Shown: piece after piece, positions 11,881 through 24,760 of the stretch
Layout of the letters: the number at the start of each line of letters is the position of its first letter
Position numbering within the stretch: the first letter of the stretch is position 1
NCBI RefSeq assembly: GCF_027943255.1
Contig: NC_072895.1
Span: 44,180,001 to 44,244,000 of the forward strand
From: Anastrepha obliqua
Taxonomy: Eukaryota; Arthropoda; Insecta; Diptera; Tephritidae
Length of the DNA stretch: 64,000 nucleotides
Direction of reading: 5' to 3'
The notes under the pieces: model-generated
Database searches by the model: none
Told to the model about the DNA's origin: nothing
The model's input: only the letters and a program-made list of their open reading frames with translations
Program-made: the position numbers and the translations under genes

Positions 11881-12430
11881 TAGTATACGTATGAAATTTT
11901 ACTCTTGTATTCAATATATTTTTTAGAATGTTCATTAAAAAAAAACGTATTACCCTGTGGCAACTTCCAGTAAGCGTTGATTAGAATAAACTTCAATTGG
12001 CAATTCCCAACAAGTGGTCATCCGGACAAATGCTTTTTATGATTTTAGGAACGTCAGCGGTTCTCTTTCCTGCTTCCGTTTTTTTAGCCAGCCACATTTT
12101 TTCGCAACCGAAGTTTAACTATTAAATAAATTATATACATCACATAAAACACCGTTTTATCAAGCTTGGTGTCCCCGCATTAGAGCAAAATACTTTAGTT
12201 AGTTGTGAATGATAATAAAATACGCAACAATGAAGAGCTCTCAAAAGAGATTGTGTCGCTTAAGCAACAATTAAACGAGGCATTGGCGAACGGTGCACAA
12301 AAATCGGCAGAATAGATCAGGAGTGAAATTCACACTGTTTTACGAAAACGAACCGGTTCTTTCTGTTGCCATCGTAGAGCAACACTTTGAAATATAACCT
12401 CTAAAACCACAAGAAAAATAAACTTAAACA
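11881..12430. other. no firm gene; possible retroelement lead-in
   Basis: The plus strand at 12230-12315 reads NNEELSKEIVSLKQQLNEAL and a few more residues, then a stop. This coiled-coil-like peptide could belong to the retroelement gag fragment that follows, but it is too short to assign. Confidence 0.3.
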
Positions 12431-12434
12431 AATC

Positions 12435-12605
12435 GAAGTACTTGCATACAGTTGGAAACTTATTAAGCAAAGTGGCATTGCCAGTAGGAGAATTGTTTCT
12501 AGAGCCATTGTGCGATGAAAAGTATGACAAATTGAAGCAACAACTCATATCAATTTACTCCGGGTCTACGGTTGTTAAATTTGAGAAGTTGGGCCGCAGG
12601 ATCAT
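12435..12605 (+). mobile_element. possible gag fragment of a Ty3/gypsy-like retrotransposon
   Basis: The plus strand reads LLSKVALPVGELFLEPLCDE followed by KYDKLKQQLISIYSGSTVVK and FEKLG. The pattern P....KYD.LK..LI..YS.S...K...L is characteristic of the gag protein of Ty3/gypsy-like elements in insects. No pol, protease or LTR was found nearby. The assignment rests on about 50 residues. Confidence 0.4.
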
Positions 12606-13130
12606 ATGAAGTCATACGGTTCAATTAAAGATACTCCAAATAATTTTAGTTTCTTTAATTTAGTAAAAAAGTTATTCAAAAACAAAATTGCATGATTGAA
12701 AAACTGCCACTATCTTCTAAACGTCTGATTTTACGATGCGACAGTGAAAGTTATCCAGGAAAAATTTAATATGCACGAGAAACTATAAATTTTATATGGT
12801 TATGCTAAATTCTCAATTTTTCATTTTTCATCAATTTAATTAAATTAAATTTTCAGAAAGTGGATTTATACACTTATTACGATATGATGTATCAGCATCC
12901 CAGCGAAAAAGAAAAAAATTGGAAACACAACGAGAAATTTGAGCCAATTGAAATTTGGACTCTCTTTAACTTATATAGAATAGGCTATAAAATTGTATAC
13001 CCAAAATTGGTTTAGAAATTCTAAACAAAAAGTAGAAAATGTCGATGTATTTTTAATTTAATTTATTAAATTTTCGTCAGTTTTGTATATAGCTAGCTAG
13101 AGTTTTGTATGAAGCTTTCTGTGTGGTATT
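12606..13130. other. no gene seen
   Basis: AT-rich DNA between two retroelement fragments. Part may be decayed 5' sequence of the RTE-like element that follows, but no motif is visible. Confidence 0.35.
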
Positions 13131-13144
13131 TGTCAATGCTTTAT

Positions 13145-14216
13145 CATGTCGCAGAATTCGAAAAATCGTATGAGTTCAACATTAATCTACACTGTCTCCT
13201 TATAGACTTTAAGCAAGCGTTGATAAACTCAACAAAAAATATATCGACCATCACATAAAAGTACTGCGTACACCAACAAAATACATAAATTTGATCATAT
13301 GACACTTATCCACTCAAACGCTAAAGTATATTAATAATGAATGACGAAACATCTTACGAATTCGAAATGAAATCCGGCGTGAGGCAAGGTGACTCATTAT
13401 CAACGCTTTTATTTAATATAACACTGCATTCAGCAATACACGAAATAGCTCAAAGTGGCACAATATTTTATAATTCGGCACAAATATGCGCATATGCTAA
13501 CGACATTGTGATTTTTGCGTGAAATAGGGAGGCTCTTCAGAACGTTTTCATGCGCTTAGTGCAAGCTACAAGACCAACGGGCCTCAATATAAAGGAATAA
13601 ATGAATAAACATAACACGATCCTTTCATGATAGTCACATCAGAATCTGAAGTTATTTTTTTTTGAGTTCATGCAAGAGTTTAAATACTTAGGCGTAATAC
13701 TCAGCAGCAATAAGGATATGGGCTTATCCATACAAGACCGTATTCAGACAGCTAACAGATCATACTTTTGCCATATCAAACCTATGAAGTCTTCATTGAT
13801 ATCAAAGGAAGAAAAACTCCACATAAACAAAACTATAATAAGGCCGGTTCTCACCTACGACTGTGAAACATGGGCCATTAAAGTGAATGACGTGAATTTA
13901 CTGATGCGATTTGAAAGAAAAATTCTGAGAAGAATATTCGGCCCTATACGATTAGAAGACGGTACATAACGTAACGCGGTTAAAAAAGTGTAAAAAAATG
14001 ACGGTGGTATGGACACGTCTTAAGAATGAGCAGCGAAAGAACGACCAAAAAAGTAATTGAAGGAAACCCTGAAGGAGCAAGAAGGAGAGGCCGACCAAGG
14101 AGACAATGGTTGCTTGACGTATAAGACGATGTACAAAAGATGAAAATCTCACAACATAGAACGAGGCAATTGTCCACCCCGGACTGTAATGCCGAGTTGA
14201 TGATGATGGTGTGGTA
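13145..14216 (+). mobile_element. RTE-like non-LTR retrotransposon remnant
   Basis: Reverse transcriptase motifs appear in order: LLIDFKQA (about 13197-13220), GVRQGDSLSTLLFN (13378-13419), and AYANDIVIFA (13490-13519), where Asn has replaced the first Asp of the catalytic ADD. FKYLGVILSS (from 13679) comes next, then IIRPVLTYDCETWA and LMRFERKILRRIFGP. The C-terminal block RRRGRPRRQWLLDV (about 14080-14120) follows. Stops at 13520 and 14122 and several frame changes show it is dead. The 3' end is ATGATGATGG at about 14200, like the trinucleotide tails of RTE elements. The endonuclease part is missing. Confidence 0.85.
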
Positions 14217-15814
14217 TTTGTTGTAGAATCACTTTTACATATATAAAAACAAAAATAAAAAAAATTAAGAAAGAAAAAAATACGTTTAAACTTGGAAACT
14301 TGTTGTGCTAAAATTATTTTGAACACAAGTGATAAAAACTTACCAAACTATCATACACGGATATTTAATAAACAGACAAGTGTACTTACATGGTGTATGT
14401 ACTACATACGATTGTTCAATAAGTTTTGCGGTTTGATAAGAAAAACACAATAGAGTTTAATTAAAATTGTGATAGAAGATGTATTAGTATAATAAACATC
14501 GGCGGCTAACAACAAATCTGCTATAAATAAAAATATAAGAGTATATTTCCCCTCTTTCAATTACTTAGTCAATAAAGAATAAAGAAGCAATTTTCTGATT
14601 ATTTCAATTTTAAATTACAAATTTAATGCTGGCGCTATTCCACTGGCATAGCTTTACTATTCATTTTTCTAAACTGAAATCCTTATCTGTAAATTGAAAA
14701 TCTCCAAAATGGGACCACCAAATTATCACATGGAATTGATAAACCGAAAATAGTTGGTTACTACCAAAGGCGAGGAGGACGACCCAGATGAGCCACACAA
14801 TACAGCCACTAGTAGGATGCAGTTAGTAGCAGGGATAGCAGCTATACGCTTACTAATGTGAAAATAATTGCGCACAATTTAAAGGCACATAAAAATAAAT
14901 CCACAGTAATCGATGCGGTGCAATTTGGTGTTACCCAGTGCCGAAGCAGATAGCAATAAATAGCGATGGTAGTGAATGTGATGAGGTGTGGATGGCGATG
15001 GGATGAATTGAGTGAGAAAAGCAATTTTGTTATTGCAAGAGAGTGAAACCAAAGTTAGTCCTATATAGCACACTAACTGAAAGCAGCAACCTAGCACATA
15101 GATTTATGCATACATTCGTGTATATATGTGTGTATGCTTGTCAGGTGCATGGATCCCTGCAGGAAAATGCTGTAGTGCCGAAGTAAAAAGCTTCTGGCCA
15201 ATTTAGATTAGAGTTAGGCACTTCGTAGGTACACGTCACCGATTTTTCCTTTCTGATTTCACACGCATATAGGTATATATATAAGAGAGTACACATATGA
15301 AATGTGGACAAAAATAGGACTATACACGGATTTAAATGAGAGTTTTTATCATAGAGAACTTGAAGATGTTGAGTTGAAAAATTAAATATTTTTTGATAAT
15401 TTCATAATTTCACAGTTCTTATTGTACTCCAGCCTACAATAAACCGCTGTTTGTTTTTAATTTACGACAGTGTTAATAGCGAAGCTTCAGCTTTCACCAA
15501 TCGAAATGAGTGGAAAGGAAGACTGAAGCATAAAAAGTCACATCACCACTGCAATGATTGGGCAGAGCATCATACCTCAGTTCAAAACTCATTACTTATA
15601 CTAACTGCTAACAATGACATTATAATAAAAATAATAAAAAAATTATGACAATATCCAAAATACTTCGATTACATTAATCGCTGTATATGTAAGTAAAATT
15701 TCTTCAAAAGAATATTTTAATAAAAAAAAATAATTTGGAACTTTTTTTTCTTAAAAGCTTACCCATGGCTATGCTCTGAATAAAATTTCTAGTACTAAAT
15801 TTGCTACCTTTATA
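14217..15814. other. no gene seen
   Basis: About 1.6 kb with no supported gene or repeat end. Short frames at 14842-15097 and 15451-15648 have no motif. Confidence 0.4.
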
Positions 15815-16195
15815 AAGGGTGGTTAAATTTCAAGGGCCGATGTTGAATGTGAACCAAGCCGAAACGTCAACGACACCGTTGGACTTCTTTCTTTGGGGTT
15901 ATTTGAAAGAAAAGGTGTACATCGATAAGCCAGCAACAATTCAAGAGCTAAAGGATGAGATAACTCGGCACATTAACGGCATAGAACCTCAATTATGCCT
16001 CAGCGTCATCGAAAATTTGGACCATCGGATGGAAATGTGTCGCCGAGGCCACGGCGGCCATTTGGCCGATATTTTGCTTTATACACAATTGAACCATACC
16101 AATATTATCATAATAAAGAGAAAAGACAATAATTTCTTAAAAAACATTGTATTCTATTCAAAATCAACACCGGCCCTTGAAACTTAACCACCCTT
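15815..16195 (+). mobile_element. 381-bp mariner-superfamily MITE retaining the transposase C-terminus
   Basis: The ends are inverted repeats of about 35 bp (AAGGGTGGTTAA(A/G)TTTCAA, then GGGCCG(A/G)TGTTGA), flanked by TA. The interior has an open frame: TTPLDFFLWGYLKEKVYIDK, PATIQELKDEITRHINGI, then ENLDHRMEMCRRGHGG and HLADILL. That is the last third of a DD41D-type transposase, including the final acidic position. About 20 residues from the left end are joined straight to this C-terminal part, so it is an internal-deletion derivative. It cannot move itself, but the coding remnant identifies its parent family. Confidence 0.88.
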
Positions 16196-17995
16196 TACAT
16201 GTGAGTAGAATTCATTTTATACAGAAATTTTGAGTTAATTCTTTGTAGCTAAATTACCCTTACCAAAATACCAGACTCCTTCACATAGCGTACAACGAAT
16301 TTTTCGATTTTTGTCAACTAAGGTGGCACTGTGCTGGGCATACCTTAAGAAGAACTGACAATAAGGACTTGCATATATATATATATTTTTTTTTGCCAAA
16401 TATTTCCTACTATATTTACCTAAATAAAAACACAAAATCATGCATCATAGTCTTTCCGCTTCAACAAGCAGTGTGTTTCCACTACCGTTCACTGTAGAGA
16501 GGTAAGAAATTTACTCTCTGCGATCTCTCCGCGTTTTGCAAAGCAAAAAAAGATTCTTGTGTAAGTTTTGGCTCAGAAATACGAATAATACGCATTCGTT
16601 CTAACGTGTCGATATACAACTCGTTAATTGTAAACGACGATGTCCTTTTTAAATCCTAATTTTTTCAATTCAAATTGAACGCATATTTTGAATTGGAATT
16701 TAGTACATCGTTAGAGTGAAACGTTTCTAAGATCAGTTTTTCAAATTTTACAGGAAAAAATAAAAATATTTCAAGTAATTTTCTTCAAATCCGTTTTATT
16801 GCTACATACATATCTACTACAAAATTTTGCGTTGTCAATCTAAATTAACTACAAGCGAAACGATTTCCACAACGTTGGTAAAAAGTTCTTGTAGTCCGTG
16901 AGACTTATCACATTTCCGGTGAGTATTTTGGACTTATCAAAGTTGCTTACCTCTGAATAGAAAAGCTAGAAAATAAAACAGATAGTTTGACATTTTAGGA
17001 AACGTTGCATTTTTAGTTTTTATTTTTTTATTTTTAGAACAAGTGGACTTCACAACTTTTCATTCTAAGCTACAAATATTTTTATGGGCTTACGTATGTA
17101 GTATAGAGTTGACAATTTATGAATGAAAAATAATATATATTTTCAACTTTTTTAATAAAACTGTCCTGCTTTTCTGTGCTAAAATTAATGAATTGCCAAC
17201 TTTGCCGATGAGCAAAGACCTTAAATTCTTATCCCAATTGAACTTTTTCACACTTAGGGCGATATGGTGGTTGCAAATACGTCCAACAGCTGAGACTGCC
17301 TTTCAGTTAACAAATTTTGACCTTCTTCAATGTTTTCCCATACAACAGCGATATTTAAAATTGAATAAATCCCTATGCGTTTAGGAACATCCCCTCATGT
17401 TTTTGTGTCTTTTATCGAGCCAGTCGACTCAAAAATTATTAAATAAGTATTCTGAAAGTTTTCTGAACGCTGAAAGTTTGTTAGTAGTTTGGAACTAAAA
17501 TCGATAGATGAGATATAGATAGATAAGTAGGGCATGTCTGTACAAAAGCTGTTTTCGCTTGTGAATTCAAGGGTTGGGCACACCTGCTAAAGACCGATGC
17601 AATAATCGATAAGATAGAGCGTTCGATTGTGCGCGCAATTAAAAGAGGACAAAGGAGGTAGGTATTGCGACGAGGATGGGGTTTAGTTTACTTAGAATTG
17701 GTGTTATTTTTTAATTCTTAAAATTATAAAATTAAGTATTATAAAATGTCTTCTCTTAAATATTTAGCATTGACCGTTGAGAACTAATTTATGAAAAACC
17801 GAAAAGAAGAACATATCTTTTGAATGACTTGATCGATTTGGCTGAAATTTGCTTTAGTAAAGGGCAATCGACAATAGTTTACGAACTTGAAAAACATCAT
17901 TTTTGATCGAATCACTAAATTTTTTGTATAAAACAAGTTATTATTGGGATACTAAACTTAAATATTATAGAAGTAAATAAACAAGGTTTATTTTT
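16196..17995. other. no gene seen
   Basis: About 1.8 kb of AT-rich DNA without recognisable repeat ends or coding motifs. Short frames at 16235, 17193 and 17395 are unsupported. Confidence 0.4.
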
Positions 17996-18905
17996 TTTTT
18001 TAATTGACCAGGTCTTGTGCCGTTTTACACTTAAGCCGAAGGACTCCATTTATTTGTGTCAGCAAGGATGGATACCTCTGTGCTTATGAGTCTATTAGCC
18101 ACTCTCTGGCTATGTTCTTTATTGTGTCTGGAACTGGATCAAGAACGAAGTCACGTTCGAGATCAGAGATACGAACATACTAAAGGGCACCAATTGCACA
18201 TTTTAGCTCTTAAGTTTGATATCTTGGAATTAGTTGAATACTGCTATGGCCGGAACAACCCCATATCTGAGCTCCGTAAGGCCACACAGGTTTTAGTATT
18301 TGCTTGTACAAATCTATCTTATTTCGAGCAAATAGTGGAGATTGCTTGCGCATAAGCCAGTACATATTTCTATATTTAAACTCAAGCTCCTCGTTTTTGT
18401 TTCTTTACGCGTTCCCTGCATCTGAACTTAGCATCCAATGTCATGCTTAAGTACTTTGCTGTATTTGACTACAGAATTTGAGCCCCATTTATGTACATAT
18501 ACAGGAGAATATAGGATTTTGTTCTATGTAATGTATCATACATGTGACTTCGTTTCATTAAGTCGAATATGCCATTTCTTTGTCCAACCGTAAATGTTGT
18601 TAAAGGCAGATGTAAACAGTTAATACAGGAGTGAGCCAAACACACTTCCTCGACTTCCTTGAGGAGCTCCAGCCTTTATTTTTTGAGGCTTGAATACGTA
18701 TCTTCTTGTTTGACACAGAAGTAACGATCGGATAAATAAGAAGGTAGAATATGATAGTACTGACTTGGTAATAGCGCTTTTATTTTGTTTAGTACCCCAG
18801 CGTGGCATACTTCATGAAACGCATTTGACACGTCGAGGAATCCAACAAGCTGTAATTTTCTCTTCAATGGTTTCAAAATTTCATCAAAACTTTCCACTTC
18901 TTAAC
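17991..18905 (-). mobile_element. jockey-type non-LTR retrotransposon remnant with intact poly(A) 3' end
   Basis: On the minus strand: LVGFLDVSNAFHEVCHAGVL (about 18850-18790), KAGAPQGSRGSVFGSLLY (about 18680-18625), KYLSMTLDAKFR (about 18455-18420), then LYKQILKPVWPYGAQIWG (about 18310-18255). Next come VRISDLERDFVLDPVPDTIK and finally QINGVLRLKCKTAQDLVN with a stop TAA at 18005-18007. The stop runs directly into an A-run (T-run at 17991-18003 on the plus strand), so the 3' untranslated region is essentially absent. The catalytic FADD region is not seen between the GAPQG and KYL blocks, so an internal deletion is likely. Several frame changes occur. Confidence 0.88.
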
Positions 18906-20840
18906 CAGAATTTTAATAGTTTTAGAATTTTTCGAGATATGCAGTTTTATAGCCCATTGAATTCAAAGTGCAAGTCTTAAGTGATTACAAAATACCGTTA
19001 ATTCTAGGAATGTTTTCTTTTTCATTGAGGCGTCATTCCTTTTCTTCTACACAAAGCACACTTGCTCGAAGGTTTTGTATATGAAAGAAAAGGCTTAGCT
19101 CGTCAACTAAATTCAGCTTCAATCAATAATAGCAAACTGCAAAGTCAGTTCATATTCGTACTGAGTACGAAGAAGATCCACCTTCCTTACATAGGCTTAC
19201 TTTTTACTTTTCGACTTTGATAATGTTACACTTTGCAACAAGACGTTCTTAAATAAGAAATGATTTGGAGCACTATTATAATACTAACACTAAAGCAGAT
19301 TTTTTTCACTACTGTCAAATTTTTCCGACAGGGCGTGCTCGTATAGATAGTAAATGGAACGAACCAAAAGCCCATCAACTGCCAACTGACAATACTCGAA
19401 TGAATCTTTCAGGCTTTAAACACTACAAATGATGGTACGTATTCAAGCCCGTTTCACTAACTACAGACGCTCAGATAAATAGCTTTGCTAAGATTTTTAT
19501 CATTGGTTAGAGGTCGTTTTGTGGTATGGAAATATTTGCTTTGTTTGTAAGTGTGTTGAAAGGTGTTGGAAGGCGCTGTCAAACCGCAAACTGAAACTGA
19601 AATTGAAATGGAAATGCGTACATAGAATTACCACAAACATTCATTCATGCTAATACTCGTACATAGAGAAGTTATTTGCTGATTGCGGCGCCGCATCGGA
19701 ATTTTCAGAAAACTAAAACCGCTTAGGCAGGGCTTAAATGAGAGATTTGTGGCACATTGAGAGGAAGTGAAAGGTATTTATCTGACTAAACAAAGACCTG
19801 CATACCCTTGTATAAATATAAATATTTATGTGTATGTGTGTATGTGTATCTATAATGCAGGTGTATACAATTTGCCGCCCTCAGTGTAGACTTTTGTAAA
19901 CCTTCTGAGAATTTCGCAATGTGTGGCCTCACAGGTTATCGGTATAAATACATGGAATTGGATTTGAGTTAGTGAAAGTTTTTATTGTAGAAAAAATATT
20001 TCGATTTATTTTTTTGTGCAGAAAATTTTAGTGTCAAACTTTTCACCTTTATCCACTTGCTCTGTTTCCTTTATTTTATTTCTTATTTCAACGTTTTTCC
20101 AAGTCAACAACTTTCAATGCTGAGCTTAGCTAAAAGCTAAAAACACAAATGGCGATATTCCCACCAGGATAAGCTGCGAGGAGGCGGAAATTCATACTCG
20201 TAGGCAGTTGAACGATGCTTGCACACATTTACCGTATAATAATGTAACTGATTGTACTATATTTATAACATTCTAAGTTCCAAATAATCGAACATGAAAT
20301 ATTTTATATATATTTTTCGATGTACTCGATTATTAAAGTAAATTCTTAAGGCCTATCTTAGGTCAGTTTTAGTAATTTTCGCTTTGCAAGCTTATTTCAA
20401 CTGAGTTCGTTTGTCACATTAATGTAAGCCAAGCTCAGCTGCGCTAATCGCGCAACGAAATATTTTTTAAATATTAACTGGATCAAGACTTCAACACAGA
20501 CGGTCCTCAGCATTCATCTTTTTTCCTTTGACCCTGCAGTCGCTTACTACTCTTTTCCAGAGAAACCCAATCGCTGATTATGTTTCACGATTAGGTGGGG
20601 CTTCTTTAGAACACCGACAAATCTACTCCACAGAAAATCAATACAGACAGATGAGTGCCTCAGATACAGTTTTGTCACCATCTGTATTCTGACTGCTCAG
20701 GAAAATGTAAAAATAATCAAACTTGAAAAAAAACGATAAAATAAAATTCACGTATTAAGAATCATTATTATGTATATATATCAGGAAATATTTTGGAAAA
20801 CAAAATTTAAGCCGAAAGACTCGATAACAAGACAATGTTC
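18906..20840. other. no gene seen
   Basis: About 1.9 kb without a supported feature. GC is slightly higher around 19320-19760 and 20480-20690, but no conserved coding pattern or splice pair was found. Confidence 0.4.
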
Positions 20841-20844
20841 CCTT

Positions 20845-21010
20845 AGCGGCTCATCTCCAAATATCACGATTTTGACTGGCCTCCTCGCTGGCCCAGCACT
20901 GGACCTTTTCCTGTGAGGCTACTTAAAGAGGAAGAGTACATTAATACATCTTAAACCTTCGACTATTTGAAGGCCAATATTCGCGACAAAATCGAAAATG
21001 CTTCGAAATG
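20845..21010 (+). mobile_element. fragment of a DD41D-type transposase C-terminus
   Basis: With one frame change the plus strand reads SKYHDFDWPPRWPSTGP, then FL with a stop, then GYLK, and finally LKANIRDKIENASK. This follows the pattern DWPPRS.DLTP.DFFLWGYLK....LKANI of rosa-like mariner-superfamily transposases. It is about 150 bp long, with no terminal repeats seen. Confidence 0.5.
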
Positions 21011-21861
21011 ATAGGAAAAATTCAGAAAAAACAACTGAAATGTATGGTACTGGGAATGGTGACCATCCTCTCGATATTGTTACGGTCAATGACTCAGAAA
21101 ATTATATAACATATATCACACTGCCCGAAGTTAGAAGAAAACAGCCCTTTTGTTACGTTACAACTTATCACTTAATCTTAACTTTTTCATGAAACTACGA
21201 AACAATTTAAAGCAACTCAATTTTAGTGTTTTTTTTTATTAACCCCGAAATATACCAATTTCTTTCGAGTATATTATCTGCATAGCGGCCCGTGTCCACT
21301 GTTGTGCCTCCAAAGTGTGTTTAGCGAAACGCAAAAGCATATCTTCAATTACGCACAGACCAAAGGAAATCTGATAAAAAGAAAAACAACAAAGGCGCAA
21401 TAACACTTGCTGAGCAAAACAAAAAAAAAAATCGCACAAAATATTGTAACAATAAATAAGACAACATAACCAAAGGTTACCAACAACAAGAATCTTCATA
21501 GCTGCACAGATAAAGACGTAGTAATATTGGCAGCATGTCAGCAACAAAATACCAGCAACAACAATGTGCGAAATCACATCACATTGCCGCGCTTAGCAGT
21601 GACAACAAACGAACGATTTGCGATTTTGTTCGAACCAATCGTTGCAGTGGCACGCTGACGGCGAAGGCTAAGTGGAGAGATTCAAACGGCAGTTTGGGAA
21701 CAGCATTAAGTAGAGGCTAAAAGTAGCAAACGACAGTGGAGAATTTATTGGTTGTTGCTGATAAGCAGTCAACAGGACCAAATATTTAAGTACATGCCTA
21801 TAAACTGGCAGGCACACGTACATACATATGCATGCGTATATATAAATTTACATATAATTCA
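21011..21861. other. no gene seen
   Basis: No supported gene. The 112-codon frame at 21239-21577 (minus) is hydrophobic and low in complexity, without a recognisable family. Confidence 0.35.
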
Positions 21862-21863
21862 TA

Positions 21864-22710
21864 CACCTGTGCTCACAATAATAGCAGCAAGACATATGCA
21901 AAATTTTGACTATTTATTTATTTTTTATTTAATTTTTTTACACTTTTTTTTAGACAAATATAGTTCATTCTACAACAAAAGCCGTGTAACTCAAAGTTTC
22001 CAACTTTGTACAGAATTCAAAAAAATTTAAAAAATATTTACTATACATTTTCTAACTTTTAGATAGGATTTTAGAAAAAATCTGGGTCCGCATTTTTATA
22101 GTCCAATGATTTGGGTATAATAAAGTGTAAAATTTAAATGGCACGCATTAATTTTTTAATTTTTTTTTGGCGGTATTGTGCATTTTAATTAATTAAATTA
22201 ACAAAATTAACAAGACTGCCTGTAAAATAAAATTTTCTAAAATCAAAGTGATTTTATATCCACTTCAAACTTACCCTTTACCAAAATCCAATGAGCTATA
22301 GAACTGCATACTCGAATTCTTTCTAAAAACTTTTATAATATTAAAAAGCTTGAAACTTTGATGGAAATTTGTTTGATTTAATTCAATTTAAAGTTTTTAT
22401 CTTTTTTATTTAACTGAAGAAAATTTTTTGATTAAAAAAAGGAGCTAAACAGGCAAATCTTTGTAAACTGTCAGATATGTAGGGGAATTCGCAAATTCTG
22501 GAGTTTCTAATAACAAATTTTATATGAAAAAGGCTAGATAATTATTTATTTTGATTTTTTTGTTTTATATAAAAAGCCCTTATGGTATATTGAAATATTA
22601 TTAATTTTTATCAGATTTGTATATCTCTCCCTAATAAATAATAATCGAAAGGAAATACCCTTAAAAACAGTAAAATAAAATTTACGCTGCTATTATTGTG
22701 AACACAGCTG
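21864..22710. mobile_element. 847-bp Tc1/mariner-type MITE with CACAATAATAGCAGC ends
   Basis: Left end CACCTGTGCTCACAATAATA and right end (reversed) CAGCTGTGTTCACAATAATA are inverted repeats of about 26 bp, both continuing GCAGC. A TA lies outside each end (21862-21863 and 22711-22712). The interior is AT-rich and has no transposase. A second copy starts at about 63777, and internal parts recur near 23270, 34720, 44440 and 61300. Frames inside it are not genes. Confidence 0.82.
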
Positions 22711-23260
22711 TATATGTGTGCATTTGTATGTATAATTTTGATTGTATATGTATTCATGTACATATACATGTATGTACCTAAGTCCTTAGCATTACAAACA
22801 GGCGAACATGTGAAGATAAACATAAAAACATATACAACAAAGTCAATCGCCCAAAAAACAAACAACAACAAATACAAAAGCCGAACAAGCATGAAAATGT
22901 TGACTTAAAAAAATCACAAAGAGGAATGCGCACGCAGGAAACGCATGGCTACCAAGTCATTAAGATAAAGATGAGACGTATATGAAGGCCACAACAGCAG
23001 CAACCGCAGCAGCGGCAGAAAATGAAGAAACAACAAGAAAAACATCTGTACAAATAAATACGCACACAATGAATTGGCAAATTGTCGCACAAAACGTCGA
23101 AGATGTGTGTTGGCAATTAGATCGACAAACGCCGATAGGCGAACAAATGTACGCACACACATACACCCCGCGACAAAACGATGGTATATCAACATTTTAA
23201 CCACTTTTATTATACTGCTGGAATGTTCATTAGTTGTGTATAAAAGTATATCTCACTGAT
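22711..23260. other. no gene seen
   Basis: A GC-richer patch (22920-23180) gives open frames on both strands at once, including an Ala run from CAGCAGCGG-type triplets. I cannot support any of them as coding. Confidence 0.35.
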
Positions 23261-23264
23261 TAAC

Positions 23265-23990
23265 AAAATCCACATAAACCCAAGTTCCAAACTTTATACA
23301 AAAATTAGGAGAATTCACAAACTTTCCAACCAAATTTCATCGTTTTTAGTTAGAGTTTCTATAAAGATTTTTGGCACGCAGGTTTGTAGTCAATTTAAGT
23401 TTGGCTTAATTAAGCGGAAGTTTGAAGTTGCTAGAAAATTTTTGTTTTAGAGTTTCTTCCTCTACATAACAAATGCACGATATTTTTTTTATTATATATG
23501 CAGAAAATATGTCATGAGATTTTGAGAGAATGAGAATTTTGAGGCGCTTCAGACTTGCACTTTATTATATTAACACGTTGAGTGCCACCATACAACAAAA
23601 AAATGGGGTTCGTCCGGCCACGATTTTTTTACATAATACAATAGAATATTTGAATTTTTGAATAGGCCATATGATGCCACATTGGTCTCATACCCATAGG
23701 CCAAGCAGCATAAACAATGCAATGGCTCTAGTATGGCGTGAATACACTACTACTAATAGCCTCTATGAAGCAGCTGCATCAGCACAAACCGGAATCTCAC
23801 ACATTATACCGCGAGACCAAGTGTCACCACGAGGCCTGAAAGTCTCTTTGCACTGTGAGACCAACCTGGACTCACATGGCACTCAACGTGTTAAAATTCA
23901 ATGGGCTATAAAATAGTATATTCGAAATTGTTTTGTTGAAAATTTATGGAATATTTTTTTTTGGAAAAAATTTGAAATTTTTACTTACAT
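23265..23990. mobile_element. diverged internal copy of the Tc1/mariner-type MITE family
   Basis: Phrases shared with the element at 21864 and with 61300-61640 include CAAACTTTCCAACCAAATTT, GACTTGCACTTTATTATAT, and AATTCAATGGGCTATAAAAT followed by AGTATATTCG. The last two are neighbours in the other copies but are separated here by the 317-bp insertion at 23574. Terminal repeats are not visible, so the limits are approximate. Confidence 0.5.
23574..23890. mobile_element. 317-bp TTAA MITE (piggyBac-like) nested in another MITE
   Basis: The terminal inverted repeat is CACGTTGAGTGCC on both ends, flanked by TTAA at 23570-23573 and 23891-23894. The host MITE without the insert would read ...TATATTAAAATTCAATG, with one TTAA, in line with other copies of that family. 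The interior has no transposase. The 81-codon frame at 23671-23916 runs through its right end and is not a gene. Confidence 0.82.
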
Positions 23991-24760
23991 GTTATTTGTT
24001 AAAGAACGAGCTATATTTTTACTTCTTATTTATAAATTTTTATATTTTAGCCAAAACTGGTCCAAATGTTAATGCCATTATGTGTCGCGTGCTGTATAAT
24101 TGCATATGCGTGTGTGTATTTATGTCTGCAAATTTACAAATTATTTGAATGTATTTTATTTGGATGATTATCTACAAGTATTTGCATCCTTTGGGCATTT
24201 TCTGCTTCTGACATAATGTTATTTCATGCTTCATCGACTAATCTAACAATACGAGCTAATTTTTATATTGTTGTTGTAGTGATCTACTTGTTACAAACTG
24301 TATTTGCATTGCTATCAAATAATGGCCAACTAGTTATTTTCCAGGTCAGGAAAACTTTAATAAATCTTGTAGATTAATTCAATGTGATAAAGAGAACGAA
24401 TGAAAATTCATCAATTAGAAAATTTGTTCCTGTGCAGAGTATGAACGGTTTGATAAGCAAAGATTTGCAAGACCGATAAATTTTTCGCAGACGTGGTGAT
24501 TTCTTAGCATATAATTTTTATATAATATATGTAAAATGAGATATTTTCACAATTGCCTTTAAATTTCATCTCATACCCAAATAAATGGAACTGCTTATAC
24601 TCATACTCCAACCAACCCAGCCAAACCAACTCATAATACCAAAATAAATAACTCTTTAGATTCCCATGGATGTACTTGCGGCATTGGTTTTTGAAGGGCA
24701 ATTTAAAACAAAATGTCTCAGACACCTCCTTAATGATTTCGCTCTTTTATAAGGAAGGAT
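23991..24760. other. no gene seen
   Basis: AT-rich DNA. The region just upstream of the mariner fragment has no transposase N-terminus. Confidence 0.35.

Noticed and set aside
22914..23204. Overlapping plus- and minus-strand frames with Ala-rich and Cys-rich peptides
   Set aside because: Four frames open at once in both directions is typical of biased composition, and none has a domain.
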